A stretch of 64,000 nucleotides of DNA from Neorhizobium lilium (GTDB lineage: Bacteria > Pseudomonadota > Alphaproteobacteria > Rhizobiales > Rhizobiaceae). Where the stretch lies: positions 1 to 64,000 of the forward strand of contig NZ_SBIP01000004.1 in the NCBI RefSeq assembly GCF_004053875.1. Direction: 5' to 3'. The position numbers and the translations under genes are program-made. The first letter of the stretch is position 1; every line of letters starts with the position of its first letter. The notes beneath the pieces were generated by a model. The model worked only from the letters and a program-made list of their open reading frames with translations, had not been told where the DNA came from and did not search any database. Positions 45,261-55,899 of the stretch are shown here, piece by piece.

Positions 45261-45484
45261 CAGGCGACGCGCAGTATCAAGTGATCGCTCTGTCGCGCGG
45301 CAAACTCCAACGCTCCGGTAATGTCACCGGGTTCAAGCAGCGGGTAATCTTCCAGGATTTCGTGTGGTGTTGCGCCGGATGCCAAGAGCTCCAGAATGTC
45401 CTTAACTCTCACTCGCAGGCCGCGAATGGTAGGGCGTCCGGAACAGATTGCCGGATCAACTGAAATACGATTAATTTCAGACAT
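45260..45484 (-). CDS. DUF433 antitoxin candidate
   Basis: A 74-residue protein of the DUF433 family: NRISVDPAICSGRPTIRGLR then VRVKDILELLASGATPHEIL and YPLLEPGDITGALEFAA, an HTH-like fold. It is first in the operon and coupled to the PIN-like gene, the standard antitoxin-first order. It would bind its own promoter and neutralise the partner; both are inferred from the family. Confidence 0.88.
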   Translation of the reverse strand: MSEINRISVDPAICSGRPTIRGLRVRVKDILELLASGATPHEILEDYPLLEPGDITGALEFAARQSDHLILRVA

Positions 45485-45566
45485 GTGGAGACCCCTTGAA
45501 CAGTGTCACCTCAGAATAGCAAGCTCGGCATGCCATTGAAACATGCCGATTGCGTATGCTCGTTTA

Positions 45567-47402
45567 TTACTCCGGCAGGATCCGAACGGCGCCCTTGTCG
45601 GCCGAGGAGGCAAATGCCGCATAGGCCTTGAGTGCGGTCGTCACATTGCGCTTGCGCGGTGCGGCCGGCTTCCAGCCAAGGGCATCCTGCTCATGGCGGC
45701 GCGCCGCCAACTCGGAATCAGGAACCTTCAGGTTGATCGTCCGGTTGGGGATATCGATCTCGATCAGGTCTCCCTGGCGCACGAGGCCAATTGCCCCACC
45801 CTGGGCCGCCTCTGGCGAAGCGTGTCCGATGGAAAGCCCGGATGTTCCGCCTGAAAAGCGGCCATCGGTAATGAGCGCGCAGGCTTTGCCCAAGCCCTTC
45901 GACTTCAGATAGCTGGTCGGGTACAGCATTTCCTGCATGCCAGGGCCGCCCTTCGGGCCTTCGTAGCGGATGACGACGACATCGCCCGCCTTGACTTCAT
46001 TGCTAAGGACGGCCTTTACCGCAGCGTCCTGGCTTTCGAACACGACCGCCGGGCCAGCAAATTTCAGGATCGACTCGTCAACGCCGGCAGTCTTCACGAT
46101 GCAGCCGTCGAGAGCGATATTGCCGTAAAGAACAGCTAGGCCACCGTCCTTCGAAAAAGGATGCTCCACCGAGCGGATGATACCCGTCTCGCTGTCGGTA
46201 TCCAGTTCATCCCAGCGCGAAGACTGGCTGAAGGCAACCTGGGTCGGAACGCCGCCAGGCGCTGCCTTGAAGAACTCGCGAACCGTCTCCGAATTGGTGC
46301 GGGTGATGTCCCAGCGGTCGATCGCATCGCCGAGCGTTGCCTCGTGCACCGTGTAGCAGTCGCGGTTGATCAGGCCGCCGCGGTCGAGTTCGCCGAGAAT
46401 GCGCATGATGCCGCCGGCCCGGTGAACGTCTTCCATGTGGACATCGCTCTTGGCGGGCGCGACTTTGGAAAGGCACGGGACCTTGCGCGACAAATGGTCG
46501 ATGTCTTCCATGCCGAAATCGATCCCACCCTCATAGGCGGCAGCCAGGATATGCAGAACCGTGTTTGTCGAGCCGCCCATGGCGATATCCAGTGACATGG
46601 CATTTTCGAAGGCCTGTTTGGTGGCAATCGATCGCGGCAGCACGGTTTCGTCGTCCTGCTCGTAATGACGGCGGGCGAGATCAACAATCAGATGGCCGGC
46701 CTCGACGAAGAGGCGCTTGCGATCGGAATGCGTGGCAAGTGTCGAGCCATTGCCCGGCAGCGACAGACCCAGCGCTTCCGTCAAACAGTTCATCGAATTG
46801 GCTGTGAACATGCCCGAACAGGAGCCGCAGGTCGGGCATGCAGCGCGCTCGATGACCGCGACGTCCTCGTCGGAGATCTTGTCGTCGGCAGCAGCGACCA
46901 TGGCATCGACCAGATCCAGCGCCACCTTCTTGCCGTGCATGACGACCTTGCCGGCCTCCATCGGGCCCCCGGACACGAAAACGGCCGGAATGTTCAGGCG
47001 CATGGCGGCATTCAGCATGCCGGGCGTGATCTTGTCGCAGTTGGAAATGCAGACCATGGCATCGGCGCAGTGGGCGTTGACCATGTACTCGACAGAATCC
47101 GCAATAATCTCGCGCGAAGGCAGCGAGTACAGCATGCCGTCATGACCCATGGCGATACCGTCATCGACCGCAATCGTGTTGAACTCCTTGGCGACTCCGC
47201 CAGCAGCTTCGATCTCCCGCGCAACCAGCTGGCCGAGATCTTTCAGATGCACATGGCCTGGCACGAACTGGGTGAACGAGTTCACGACCGCGATGATCGG
47301 TTTGCCGAAGTCGCCGTCTTTCATGCCCGTCGCGCGCCAAAGGCCGCGGGCGCCTGCCATGTTGCGGCCATGTGTCGTGGTTCTAGAGCGGTAAGTCGGC
47401 AT
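45567..47402 (-). CDS. ilvD: Dihydroxy-acid dehydratase
   Basis: Iron-sulfur enzyme of valine, leucine, isoleucine and pantothenate synthesis. The 611-residue protein has the cluster cysteines in [14 protein letters not shown] and [15 protein letters not shown], plus [14 protein letters not shown] and [16 protein letters not shown] near the C terminus. The start is [19 protein letters not shown], normal for the family, with GAGGA upstream. It is a single gene; other ilv genes are elsewhere. The 220 bases upstream to glmS show no leader peptide that I can support. Confidence 0.97.
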   Translation of the reverse strand: MPTYRSRTTTHGRNMAGARGLWRATGMKDGDFGKPIIAVVNSFTQFVPGHVHLKDLGQLVAREIEAAGGVAKEFNTIAVDDGIAMGHDGMLYSLPSREIIADSVEYMVNAHCADAMVCISNCDKITPGMLNAAMRLNIPAVFVSGGPMEAGKVVMHGKKVALDLVDAMVAAADDKISDEDVAVIERAACPTCGSCSGMFTANSMNCLTEALGLSLPGNGSTLATHSDRKRLFVEAGHLIVDLARRHYEQDDETVLPRSIATKQAFENAMSLDIAMGGSTNTVLHILAAAYEGGIDFGMEDIDHLSRKVPCLSKVAPAKSDVHMEDVHRAGGIMRILGELDRGGLINRDCYTVHEATLGDAIDRWDITRTNSETVREFFKAAPGGVPTQVAFSQSSRWDELDTDSETGIIRSVEHPFSKDGGLAVLYGNIALDGCIVKTAGVDESILKFAGPAVVFESQDAAVKAVLSNEVKAGDVVVIRYEGPKGGPGMQEMLYPTSYLKSKGLGKACALITDGRFSGGTSGLSIGHASPEAAQGGAIGLVRQGDLIEIDIPNRTINLKVPDSELAARRHEQDALGWKPAAPRKRNVTTALKAYAAFASSADKGAVRILPE

Positions 47403-47622
47403 GGTGTCGTCCTCGATCCTTGGGCGGCGCGCGCCTGTCGTCCGGCTGCGCCAACATCCTACCTTTTTAGGCTTTTCTACTCCAACGGCTCCAGGGTGTC
47501 ACTACCACGCAAGGCAAAAACGGTACTGCGCGGTACGGTTGGCGGCGAAGGCTTAGCGTATGTTTGTCGGAGGGAAGGATCATCCTAGGCCTCTGCAGGC
47601 TCTATGCCTTGCAGCTGTCACT

Positions 47623-49449
47623 TCACTCCACAGTGACGGACTTGGCGAGATTGCGGGGTTGATCGACATCTGTGCCCATGAAGACGGCGGCGTGGTAGGC
47701 CAGCAGTTGGATGGGCAGGGCGAAGATCATCGGCGCGATGATCTCGTCCACATTGGGTAATGCAATGGTCGCCATGGTCGGCAGCTTCGACGCCGCAGCA
47801 CCCTTCTCGTCGGTGATGAAGATAATCTTGCCGCCGCGGGCCGCCACTTCCTGCATATTGGAGACCGTCTTTTCGAAGAACCGGTCATGCGGGGCGATGA
47901 CGATCACCGGCATGTTTTCGTCGATCAAGGCGATCGGTCCGTGTTTCAACTCTCCGGCCGCGTAGCCCTCCGCATGGATATAAGAGATCTCCTTGAGCTT
48001 GAGCGCGCCTTCGAGGGCCAACGGGAAACTCGTCCCGCGACCGAGATAAAGCACATCCTTGAAGCGCGACAGGTCGCGCGAAAGCGCCTCGATCTGCGGC
48101 TGTATCTCATTCAGAACGCGGCTCATGATGCGCGGCATCTCAATAAGATGCTTGACCAAGGCGCGTTCGTCACCGGCTGAGATCGTGCCGCGGGCCCGTC
48201 CGGCGCCGATCGCCAAGGCTGCGAGGACAGCGAGTTGGCAGGTGAATGCCTTGGTGGATGCCACACCGATTTCGGGGCCGGCAAGGATCGGGAAGATGGC
48301 ATCCGCTTCGCGGGCGATGGTGGATTCCTGGACATTGACGACAGCGCCGATCTTCAGTCCATTGTCCTTGCAATAGCGTAGCGAGGCCAGCGTATCGGCC
48401 GTCTCGCCGGATTGGGAAATGAAGAGAGCCGCTTGGCTTGGCGACAAAGGCAGTTCGCGGTAGCGGAACTCGGAGGCAACATCGATTTCGACCGGCAGGC
48501 GCGCATAGCGTTCGAACCAGTATTTGCCGATCAGGCCGGAGAGATAGGCCGTACCGCAGGCCGAGATGGCAAGACCAGATACGGCGCCGAAATCGATCGC
48601 CGTGCCGTTCGTTTTGATCGTGTGAGCCGCAAAATTCACATAGTGGCTCAGCGCGTGAGAGATGATTTCCGGCTGTTCATAGATCTCCTTTTCCATGAAG
48701 TGCCGGTGGTTGCCCTTGTCCACCATGAAGGCAGATGCCTGAGAGATCTGGCTGCGGCGCGTGACCGGCTTTCCTTCGAAATCTATCACCTCGAGGCTGT
48801 CGTGGGTGAGGATGGCACAGTCGCCATCGACAAGGTAGGTGATCTCGCTGGTGAACGGAGACAAAGCGATCGCGTCAGAGCCGAGGGACATTTCGCCGCT
48901 TCCGTGGCCGATCGCCAGGGGAGGACCGGAGCGAGCCGCCAGGATCATGCCCGGAGCGTCCCGGAACAGGACCACGAGTGCGAAAGCGCCCGATACACGG
49001 TTGAGCATGGCCAGCATGGCCGCGCGTTGATCAAGCCCCTGGCGGCGATATTTCGCCAGCAGATGCGCCACGACTTCCGTATCCGTCTGGCTCTCAAAAA
49101 CGGCCCCCTCGGACAGAAGTTCGTCCTTCAGTTCCGAGAAGTTCTCGATAATGCCGTTGTGGACCAAGGCCACGCCATCCACGAAATGCGGATGGGCATT
49201 GGTCTCGTTCGGCACGCCGTGAGTTGCCCAACGTGTATGGGCGATGCCCACAGTTCCCGGAAGCGGATCGGCATCCAGCTTCTTCTCCAGGTTGAAGAGC
49301 TTGCCTTCGGCCCGGCGGCGTTCCATCACGCCATCATGAATAGTGGCCACGCCAGCACTGTCGTAGCCGCGATATTCTAGACGGCGGAGCGCATCCACTA
49401 ATCGCGCCGCTACCGGCTGCCGACCAACAATCCCGACGATGCCACACAT
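47623..49449 (-). CDS. glmS: Glutamine-fructose-6-phosphate aminotransferase
   Basis: Makes glucosamine 6-phosphate for peptidoglycan and lipid A. The N-terminal nucleophile cysteine is in MCGIVGIVG and the glutaminase has HTRWATHGVPNETNAHP; two SIS sugar-binding domains follow (SACGTAYLSGLIGKYWF, SQSGETADTLASL) and the end is KSVTVE. Length 608 is standard. AGGGGG precedes the ATG. It is downstream of glmU with a 114-base gap, so the two steps of UDP-GlcNAc synthesis are linked. There is no glmS ribozyme. Confidence 0.97.
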   Translation of the reverse strand: MCGIVGIVGRQPVAARLVDALRRLEYRGYDSAGVATIHDGVMERRRAEGKLFNLEKKLDADPLPGTVGIAHTRWATHGVPNETNAHPHFVDGVALVHNGIIENFSELKDELLSEGAVFESQTDTEVVAHLLAKYRRQGLDQRAAMLAMLNRVSGAFALVVLFRDAPGMILAARSGPPLAIGHGSGEMSLGSDAIALSPFTSEITYLVDGDCAILTHDSLEVIDFEGKPVTRRSQISQASAFMVDKGNHRHFMEKEIYEQPEIISHALSHYVNFAAHTIKTNGTAIDFGAVSGLAISACGTAYLSGLIGKYWFERYARLPVEIDVASEFRYRELPLSPSQAALFISQSGETADTLASLRYCKDNGLKIGAVVNVQESTIAREADAIFPILAGPEIGVASTKAFTCQLAVLAALAIGAGRARGTISAGDERALVKHLIEMPRIMSRVLNEIQPQIEALSRDLSRFKDVLYLGRGTSFPLALEGALKLKEISYIHAEGYAAGELKHGPIALIDENMPVIVIAPHDRFFEKTVSNMQEVAARGGKIIFITDEKGAAASKLPTMATIALPNVDEIIAPMIFALPIQLLAYHAAVFMGTDVDQPRNLAKSVTVE

Positions 49450-49563
49450 AAGGACCCCCTGCCCGTTCGAACATGCCGCATTCCTAGCCGATTGCTGTCA
49501 ATCCGCAATCGGTCAGCGGTCATTTTGGATATCTGAAAGTTAAGCTGAAAGCGGTAAGCCAAG

Positions 49564-50925
49564 CTATTTCTGCGCCTTACGGGATGCTTTCATTGCCAGA
49601 GCTCTCTCGCGGATCAGCCTGGCCCGCTCCGGCTTGACCACCTGCCGCGCCCGCCCAAGGGCCAGGGCATCGGCCGGGACATCCTCGGTTATCACACTGC
49701 CCGAGGCGATATAGGCGCCTCTGCCCACGGAGACCGGTGCCACAAGCGAGGAGTTCGAGCCGATAAAGGCGTCCTCGCCGATGTTCGTATCGTGCTTGTT
49801 GACGCCATCGTAATTGCAGGTGATGGCGCCAGCGCCGATATTGGAGCGGGCACCGACCACCGCATCGCCGATATAGGTCAAGTGGTTGACCTTGGCGCCC
49901 TCGCCGATCCTGCCGTTCTTAACCTCACAGAAATTGCCGACTTTCGAGCCCACGCCGAGATCTGCGCCCGGCCTCAGCCGCGCAAACGGCCCAACCATGG
50001 CTCCGGCGCTGATATGGGCACCTTCGATATGAGAAAAGGCGTGGATGATCGCACCGCCATCGACACGCACTCCCGGTCCGAATACGACGTTTGGTTCGAT
50101 CAGCGCGTCCTGGCCGATTTCCGTGTCGTATGATAGAAATACAGTCTCTGGCGCCACCATGCTCACGCCGGAGATCATCAGCTCATGGCGGCGCCGTTCC
50201 TGCCAGGACTTTTCGAGCGCTGCAAGCTCCGCCCGATTATTACAGCCCGCCACCTCGCGCTCCGGCGCGTCCACCACGGCCACCTTGCCGCCGTCTGCTC
50301 GCGCGATCTCCACGATGTCCGTCAGGTAATATTCGCCCCTTGCGTTGCCGTTACCGATCTTGTCCAGCAGCGCCAGTGCTTTTCGTCCGTCGATCGCCAT
50401 CAACCCGCTATTGCACCAGCCAACTCTGCGTTCTTCGTCCGACGCATCCTTTTCTTCGCGGATGGCGACAAGTTCCCCACCTGCCACAAGCAGACGTCCG
50501 TAGCCCGTCGGATCATTTGTGTGAAATCCGATGACCACGATATCTGCGCCTTCCTTGAGCTTCTCGCGTGCAGCGATCAAAGTCGCCGACGCAATCAGCG
50601 GAACATCGCCGTAGCCGATCAGAATATCGTCATAGCCGCGCTGGATGGCTTCACGTGCCGCTAGCACCGCGTGGCCCGTCCCCAGGCGCTCGGTCTGCAG
50701 GAAGGTCTCAACGTCTACGCCGCCAACGGCGCCGGCCTTGGCCACCGCTTCCGCATCACGTCCCACAACCAGCGCCGCCGATCCGACCTCTGCCCCCGCG
50801 ACCGCTTCCATCACATGCGCGATCATCGGCCGTCCCGCGATCGGATGCAGCACTTTCGACATGGACGACTTCATCCGCGTGCTGTCGCCGGCGGCGAGAA
50901 TAACGGCTAGGCAGGAACGGCTCAT
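49564..50925 (-). CDS. glmU: Bifunctional GlcNAc-1-P uridyltransferase / GlcN-1-P acetyltransferase
   Basis: Acetylates glucosamine 1-phosphate and transfers UMP to give UDP-GlcNAc. The N-terminal nucleotidyltransferase begins with [19 protein letters not shown]; the C-terminal left-handed beta-helix shows repeated hexapeptides ([56 protein letters not shown]). Both active sites look intact. I start at ATG 50925 (453 aa); the longer frame is not family-like. glmS follows on the same strand. Confidence 0.95.
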   Translation of the reverse strand: MSRSCLAVILAAGDSTRMKSSMSKVLHPIAGRPMIAHVMEAVAGAEVGSAALVVGRDAEAVAKAGAVGGVDVETFLQTERLGTGHAVLAAREAIQRGYDDILIGYGDVPLIASATLIAAREKLKEGADIVVIGFHTNDPTGYGRLLVAGGELVAIREEKDASDEERRVGWCNSGLMAIDGRKALALLDKIGNGNARGEYYLTDIVEIARADGGKVAVVDAPEREVAGCNNRAELAALEKSWQERRRHELMISGVSMVAPETVFLSYDTEIGQDALIEPNVVFGPGVRVDGGAIIHAFSHIEGAHISAGAMVGPFARLRPGADLGVGSKVGNFCEVKNGRIGEGAKVNHLTYIGDAVVGARSNIGAGAITCNYDGVNKHDTNIGEDAFIGSNSSLVAPVSVGRGAYIASGSVITEDVPADALALGRARQVVKPERARLIRERALAMKASRKAQK

Positions 50926-51005
50926 GCAGAATCTCCTTCGGGAATATGCGCGCTTCATAGCAGCAAGCCACGGAAGGCGCGACAAACGGCTTGTGTGCAG
51001 CGGAA

Positions 51006-51034
51006 ACAAAAAGGGCGCCCCAAAAGGACGCCCT
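51006..51034 (-). terminator. Intrinsic terminator after the BMP-family gene
   Basis: On the minus strand GGGCGTCC and GGGGCGCCC pair around a TTTT loop with a run of TTTTTG behind. It lies 22 bases beyond the stop of the substrate-binding protein gene and 80 bases before glmU. Confidence 0.82.
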
Positions 51035-51056
51035 CAGATCACAGGCGATCGTCGCC

Positions 51057-52130
51057 TTATTTCGGAAGCTTGTCGTCCACGCCTTCGATGTAGAAGTTCA
51101 TGCCGAGCAGCGCTCCGTCTTCAGCCTTTTCGCCCGCCTTAAGCCAGGGCGTACCGTCCTGCTTGTTGATCGGGCCGGTGAAGGGATGCAGTTCGCCGGA
51201 CTTGATCTTGGCTTCGGTTTCCTCGGCCATCTTCTTCACGTCGTCAGGCATGTTGGTGTAGGGCGCCATGGTCAGCACGCCTTCCTTCAGGCCGTCCCAG
51301 GTCTGCTCGGCCTTCCAGCTGCCGTCCAGCAGAGCCTTGACGCGTTTAACGTAATAGTTGCCCCAGGTATCGACGATCGCCGTCAGCTGTGCATGCGGAC
51401 CAGCGGCGATCATGTCGGATGCCTGGCCGAAGGCATGGATGTTGCGCTGCTCGGCAACCTGCATGGGAGCGGTCGTGTCGGTGTGCTGGGTGATGACATC
51501 GACACCCTGATCGACCATGGCCTTGGCGGCGTCGGCTTCCTTGCCCGGGTCGAACCAGGTGTTGACCCAGATGACCTTGAGCTTGAAGCTCGGGTCGATC
51601 GAGCGGGCACCCTGCTCGAAGGAGTTGATGCCCATTACGACTTCCGGAATCGGGAAGGAGGCGATGTAGGCGGCGCCATGATTCTTGGAGGTCTTGGCGG
51701 CAATCTGGCCGAGAATATAGCGGCCTTCGTAGAAGCGGGAATTGTAGGTGCCGAGGTTCGGGCCGGACTTGTAGCCGGTCGCATGCTCGAACTTGACCTT
51801 CGGGAACTTGGCGGCAACCTTGACCGTCGCATCCATGAAGCCGAACGAGGTGGAGAAGATCAACGAGCAGCCGGAGCGTGCCAGCCGCTCGATCGCACGT
51901 TCAGCATCCGGACCTTCCGGCACGTTTTCAAGGTAGGAGGTTTCGACCTTGTCGGCGAATTCCTTCTGGACCTGCTGGCGACCGAGATCATGGGCCTGCG
52001 AATAGCCGCCATCGGTATGCGAGCCGACATAGACGTAGCAGACCTTGGTCTTGTCGGCAGCACTTGCAGCGGAGGAAAAGCCGAGCACGGCGGCGGCCGA
52101 GGCGGCAAGGGCAAATGTAAGCTTCTTCAT
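51057..52130 (-). CDS. BMP-family substrate-binding protein (nucleoside-type ABC importer)
   Basis: Periplasmic binding protein of 357 residues. A signal peptide (MKKLTFALAASAAAVLGFSS) ends near SAADKT. It has the BMP family start VCYVYVGSHTDGGYSQAHDL and continues with IFSTSFGFMDATVKVAAKFP, AAYIASFPIPEVVMGINSF and a C-terminal AGEKAEDGALLGMNF. BMP proteins bind purine nucleosides or related bases. It is the last gene of the operon ATPase-permease-permease-binding protein and lies 44 bases after the second permease. Lacks a lipobox, so it is soluble. Confidence 0.92.
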   Translation of the reverse strand: MKKLTFALAASAAAVLGFSSAASAADKTKVCYVYVGSHTDGGYSQAHDLGRQQVQKEFADKVETSYLENVPEGPDAERAIERLARSGCSLIFSTSFGFMDATVKVAAKFPKVKFEHATGYKSGPNLGTYNSRFYEGRYILGQIAAKTSKNHGAAYIASFPIPEVVMGINSFEQGARSIDPSFKLKVIWVNTWFDPGKEADAAKAMVDQGVDVITQHTDTTAPMQVAEQRNIHAFGQASDMIAAGPHAQLTAIVDTWGNYYVKRVKALLDGSWKAEQTWDGLKEGVLTMAPYTNMPDDVKKMAEETEAKIKSGELHPFTGPINKQDGTPWLKAGEKAEDGALLGMNFYIEGVDDKLPK

Positions 52131-52174
52131 GGGGACCCCTGTTTGGTTTGAAGTTATCCGGTAGGCCATGGTGT

Positions 52175-53095
52175 TCATCGCTCCGGTACGAAAGCTTTTC
52201 CCAGTGACGCGGGCGTATTCATCAACGTCGTGCGCCGATTATGGGAAATGATGACGAGGACGACAATAGTCGCCGCATAAGGCAGCATGGAGAGGAACTG
52301 GGATGGTATCCCGAGACCCAGCGCCTGCGCGTGCAGCTGCAGGATCGTGACGGCGCCGAAGAGATAGCCGCCAGCAAACACCCGCCAGGGGCGCCAGGAT
52401 GCGAATACCACCAGGGCCAGCGTGATCCAGCCGCGGCCCGCCGACATGTTTTCCACCCATTGCGGCGTGTAGACCAGCGACAACTGGGCGCCGGCCAGGC
52501 CAGCGCAAGCTCCGCCGAACATGACCGCCAAATAGCGAGTGCGTATGACCTTGATGCCAAGAGCATGGGCCGAGCCATGGCTGTCGCCGATGGCCCGCAG
52601 CTTGAGGCCCGCGCGGCTGCGGAACAGGAACCAGTTGACGCCGATCACGAGGGCAATCGACAGATAGAAAATCAGATCCTGCCTGAAAAGAACCGGGCCG
52701 ATCACCGGAATGTCAGACAGAAGCGGAATGGGAATATTCCCGAGCCGAATGCCGGGAATGCTGACATAGCTTTCGCCGATCATGCCGGATGCGCCAAGCC
52801 CCAGAAGAGTCAGTGCAAGGCCTGTCGCCACCTGGTTTGCCACGAGCGTCAGGGTGAGGAAGGCAAACAGAAGCGAGAAGATTGCGCCGCCGGCAATTCC
52901 GCTGACGATGCCGATATAAGGCGAGCCGGACATCTGCGCACCGGCAAAGGCTGCCACAGCACCCATGATCATCATTCCCTCGACGCCGAGGTTCAGCACG
53001 CCAGAGCGCTCCGTCACCAGTTCGCCGATCGCAGCGATGACCAGCGGCGTCGATGCGGTGATGACGGTGAGCAGGATGGCTTCGAACATGCTCAT
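52175..53095 (-). CDS. ABC transporter permease (nucleoside-type), second
   Basis: Inner-membrane permease of 306 residues with about eight to nine helices, of the BPD_transp_2 family: TERSGVLNLGVEGMMIMGAV, ATGLALTLLGLGASGMIGE and a RAIGDSHGSAHALGIKVIRT loop that contacts the ATPase. ATG 53095 overlaps the stop of the first permease by four bases. It forms the channel with the first permease; the substrate follows the BMP protein. Complete. Confidence 0.92.
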   Translation of the reverse strand: MSMFEAILLTVITASTPLVIAAIGELVTERSGVLNLGVEGMMIMGAVAAFAGAQMSGSPYIGIVSGIAGGAIFSLLFAFLTLTLVANQVATGLALTLLGLGASGMIGESYVSIPGIRLGNIPIPLLSDIPVIGPVLFRQDLIFYLSIALVIGVNWFLFRSRAGLKLRAIGDSHGSAHALGIKVIRTRYLAVMFGGACAGLAGAQLSLVYTPQWVENMSAGRGWITLALVVFASWRPWRVFAGGYLFGAVTILQLHAQALGLGIPSQFLSMLPYAATIVVLVIISHNRRTTLMNTPASLGKAFVPER

Positions 53096-54177
53096 GCGAC
53101 ACCCCCGCGCATCCGCGTCCATGTGATGCGGATCTTGTAGTAGATGAGCGTATCGCAGGAGAGCACGAAGAACAGCAACAGGCCCTGGAAGACGCGTGTT
53201 ACCTTGTCAGAAACCCCGATCGACAGCTGGGCCGCCTCGCCGCCGAGATAGGTAAGGCCGAGCACCAGGCCGGAGGCGACGATGCCGAGCGGATTGAGGC
53301 GTCCGAGAAAGGCGACGATGATCGCCGTGAACCCGTAGCCCGGAGAGATTGCCGGCTGAAGATGGTTGATCGAGCCGGAGACTTCGCAAATCCCGGCGAG
53401 ACCCGCGAGCGCGCCGGAAAAGAGAAAACCGAACCAGATCATCTTCTTGGAAGAGAAGCCCGCGAACCGCCCTGCCCGCTCCGACTGGCCGAGCACCGTA
53501 ATCTCGAAGCCTTTCAGGGTATAGCGCATCATGAACCAGGTAAGCCCGGCAGCGACGATCGCAAAAATGAAGGCCCAATGAGCCCGCCCCGATTCCTCCC
53601 AGATCGCCGGCAGTACCGCCTCCGGCGCAAAGTCCCGCGAGACGGGGAAATTGAATCCCTTCGGGTCCCGCCAGGCGCCACGGATGAGCCAATCCAGAAA
53701 AAGCTGGGCAATATAGACCAGCATGAGCGACGTCAGGATCTCATTGGTATTAAAATGCGCCTTCAACATCGCCGGGATTGCCGCGAAAAGAGCGCCGCCA
53801 AGGGCTCCGAGCAGCAGCATGAGCGGCAGCACCAGCGGCGAATGCCAATCATAGAAGACGATCGGGAGATAGGACCCGGTGATGGCGCCGATGGTGAACT
53901 GCCCCTCCGCACCGATATTCCAGTTGTTGGAGCGATAGCATACAGCTAGCCCCACCCCCATCAGGATGAGCGGTGCCGCCTTGATGGCCAGTTCGTGCAG
54001 GGACCAGGTTTCCAGCAGCGGCTCCACGAAGATGGCGCTCATAGCCGCAACCGGGTCTTTTCCCAGCATGGCGAACATGATAGCGCCGAAGACGAGCGTC
54101 AGCGCAAGCGCCAGCAGCGGCGACAGGATGGAGAAGGCGGGCGACATGGCAGCCCGTTTTTCAAGCTCGATGTGCAT
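53092..54177 (-). CDS. ABC transporter permease (nucleoside-type), first
   Basis: A 361-residue membrane protein with about nine helices, same family as its neighbour: LMGVGLAVCYRSNNWNIGAE then GQFTIGAITGSYLP, NEILTSLMLVYIAQLFLDWL and ITVLGQSERAGRFAGFSSKK, the coupling loop. Start ATG 54177 has GGAGG six bases upstream and lies inside the 3' end of the ATPase gene, overlapping it by 17 bases. Confidence 0.92.
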   Translation of the reverse strand: MHIELEKRAAMSPAFSILSPLLALALTLVFGAIMFAMLGKDPVAAMSAIFVEPLLETWSLHELAIKAAPLILMGVGLAVCYRSNNWNIGAEGQFTIGAITGSYLPIVFYDWHSPLVLPLMLLLGALGGALFAAIPAMLKAHFNTNEILTSLMLVYIAQLFLDWLIRGAWRDPKGFNFPVSRDFAPEAVLPAIWEESGRAHWAFIFAIVAAGLTWFMMRYTLKGFEITVLGQSERAGRFAGFSSKKMIWFGFLFSGALAGLAGICEVSGSINHLQPAISPGYGFTAIIVAFLGRLNPLGIVASGLVLGLTYLGGEAAQLSIGVSDKVTRVFQGLLLFFVLSCDTLIYYKIRITWTRMRGGVA

Positions 54178-55738
54178 GCGCCACCTCCGAACCAGAGTGA
54201 CGTTCGTGAACGCCGCCCATGAGAAGGCCGATGCGTTCCATGGTCAGAGTGCCGGCAGGATAAGGATCGGAAAGCTGGCCTTCCGATATGACGGCGATAT
54301 TGGTCGCCACTTCGAAGATCTCATCGAGATCCTGGCTGATGACCACAACGGCCGATCCGGCTCGCGCAAGATCGATCAACGCCTGGCGGATACGGCTTGC
54401 GGCGCCCGCGTCCACCCCCCAGGTGGGCTGGTTGACGACAAGAAGAGCCGGCTGGCGATCAAGCTCGCGCCCGACGATGAACTTCTGGAGGTTGCCGCCT
54501 GAAAGAGCGCCGGCCGCCGGATCCTCTCCGCTTTTGCGCACGTCCATCTCGGCGCAGACCCGCTGGGTGGCCGACCGGACTGACGCGTGCCGGATGATGG
54601 AGAACAGGCCGCCGCCCAGGAAAGCCCTCCTGTCGGACTGGTTGCGGGCAAGCAAAAGATTGTCGGACAGCGGCATGCCGGTGACTGCGCCGTGACCATG
54701 CCGCTCTTCCGGAACGAAGCTCGCACCCATCAGCCTGCGCCCGTTGATGCCGATTTCACCAACCGCTCTGCCGCGAATCTGAACAGCGTCGTTTTCCGGG
54801 ACGGTGTGTTCGCCGGACAAAATGTCGAAAAGTTCCCCCTGCCCGTTTCCGGCGACGCCTGCGATCGCCAGAATCTCTCCGGCCCGCACCTTCATCGTAA
54901 TGTTCTTGAGCGAGACGCCAAAAGGCGTGCTCGCGGGAACCGACAGGTCCGCCACGTCGAGACGAACCTCGCCGGGCTGCACGCTCTCCCGGTGGACCTC
55001 GGCGATGTCCGATCCCACCATCATGCGCGCCAGCGACGCAGGCGTTTCCTGACGCGGGTCGCAAGCGCCGGTGACCTTGCCATGGCGCAGAACCGTTGCC
55101 CGGTCGCAGATCCGCCGCACCTCCTCCAGCCTGTGAGAGATATAGAGAACGGAGCGGCCTTCGTCGCGCAGCTTGAACAGCGTCTCGAACAGACGATCCG
55201 CTTCCTGCGGCGTCAGTACCGATGTCGGTTCGTCGAGAATGATCAGCTTGGGGTTCTGCAAAAGAGCCCGCACGATTTCGATGCGCTGGCGTTCGCCGAC
55301 CGATAGATCTGCAACATGCGCCTTGGGATCGAGCGGCAGCCCGTAAGCCTTGGAGAGAGACGCCGCCTCATCCGAGATCTGCGCAAGCGAAATCTTAGGG
55401 TCGAGCGACAAGGCGATATTCTCGCCGACGGTCAGCGCTTCGAAGAGAGAGAAGTGTTGGAACACCATCCCGACGCCCAGTTTCCGTGCCTCGCCCGGCG
55501 AGCCGATGGTCACGGTTTTTCCCTGCCAAACGATCTGGCCGGCGCTGGGCTGCAGCACTCCGAACAGCATTTTCACGAGCGTGGATTTGCCCGCGCCGTT
55601 TTCGCCGAGCAGAGCGTGGATTTCTCCACCGGCTATATCGAGATCGATATGGCTACAGGCGGCAAAGCTGCCGAAAAGCTTGGTCAGTCCACGAACCGAC
55701 AACAGCGGCATGGCCACAGCGTCTTCCGACAATGTCAC
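54161..55738 (-). CDS. ABC transporter ATPase with two nucleotide-binding domains
   Basis: A 525-residue protein with two fused ATPase domains, as in sugar and nucleoside importers. The first has Walker A GENGAGKSTLVKMLFG, signature LSVGERQRIEIV and Walker B LIILDEPTSVL. The second lacks a proper Walker A (GVAGNGQGELFD) and its Walker B reads VVNQPTWGVD; this degeneration is normal for the family. Start is GTG 55738 with GAGGGGG upstream. First gene of the four-gene importer operon. Confidence 0.93.
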   Translation of the reverse strand: MTLSEDAVAMPLLSVRGLTKLFGSFAACSHIDLDIAGGEIHALLGENGAGKSTLVKMLFGVLQPSAGQIVWQGKTVTIGSPGEARKLGVGMVFQHFSLFEALTVGENIALSLDPKISLAQISDEAASLSKAYGLPLDPKAHVADLSVGERQRIEIVRALLQNPKLIILDEPTSVLTPQEADRLFETLFKLRDEGRSVLYISHRLEEVRRICDRATVLRHGKVTGACDPRQETPASLARMMVGSDIAEVHRESVQPGEVRLDVADLSVPASTPFGVSLKNITMKVRAGEILAIAGVAGNGQGELFDILSGEHTVPENDAVQIRGRAVGEIGINGRRLMGASFVPEERHGHGAVTGMPLSDNLLLARNQSDRRAFLGGGLFSIIRHASVRSATQRVCAEMDVRKSGEDPAAGALSGGNLQKFIVGRELDRQPALLVVNQPTWGVDAGAASRIRQALIDLARAGSAVVVISQDLDEIFEVATNIAVISEGQLSDPYPAGTLTMERIGLLMGGVHERHSGSEVAHAHRA

Positions 55739-55899
55739 AGAGCCCCCTCTGAACTGCGGGCTAACCTTCTGACGAGGTTTTGGCGCACCGCAACTGATGC
55801 TTCACAATATCCACGTCCCGTTGGGGACAATCCGCTGATATTGATACTGCTTTTGTTGCCGTGCACAATACTAAACAGAGACGGCGCAACACGAATCCG

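Noticed and set aside
47403..47622. Attenuator or leader peptide before ilvD
   Set aside because: No run of Ile, Leu or Val codons and no alternating stems could be found in the 220 bases.
49450..49563. Regulatory RNA (glmS ribozyme or sRNA target) before glmS
   Set aside because: The ribozyme is a Gram-positive feature and no pseudoknot core is visible in 114 bases.
50991..52151. 386-codon frame opposite the BMP-family gene
   Set aside because: Shadow of the periplasmic binding protein; no ribosome site.
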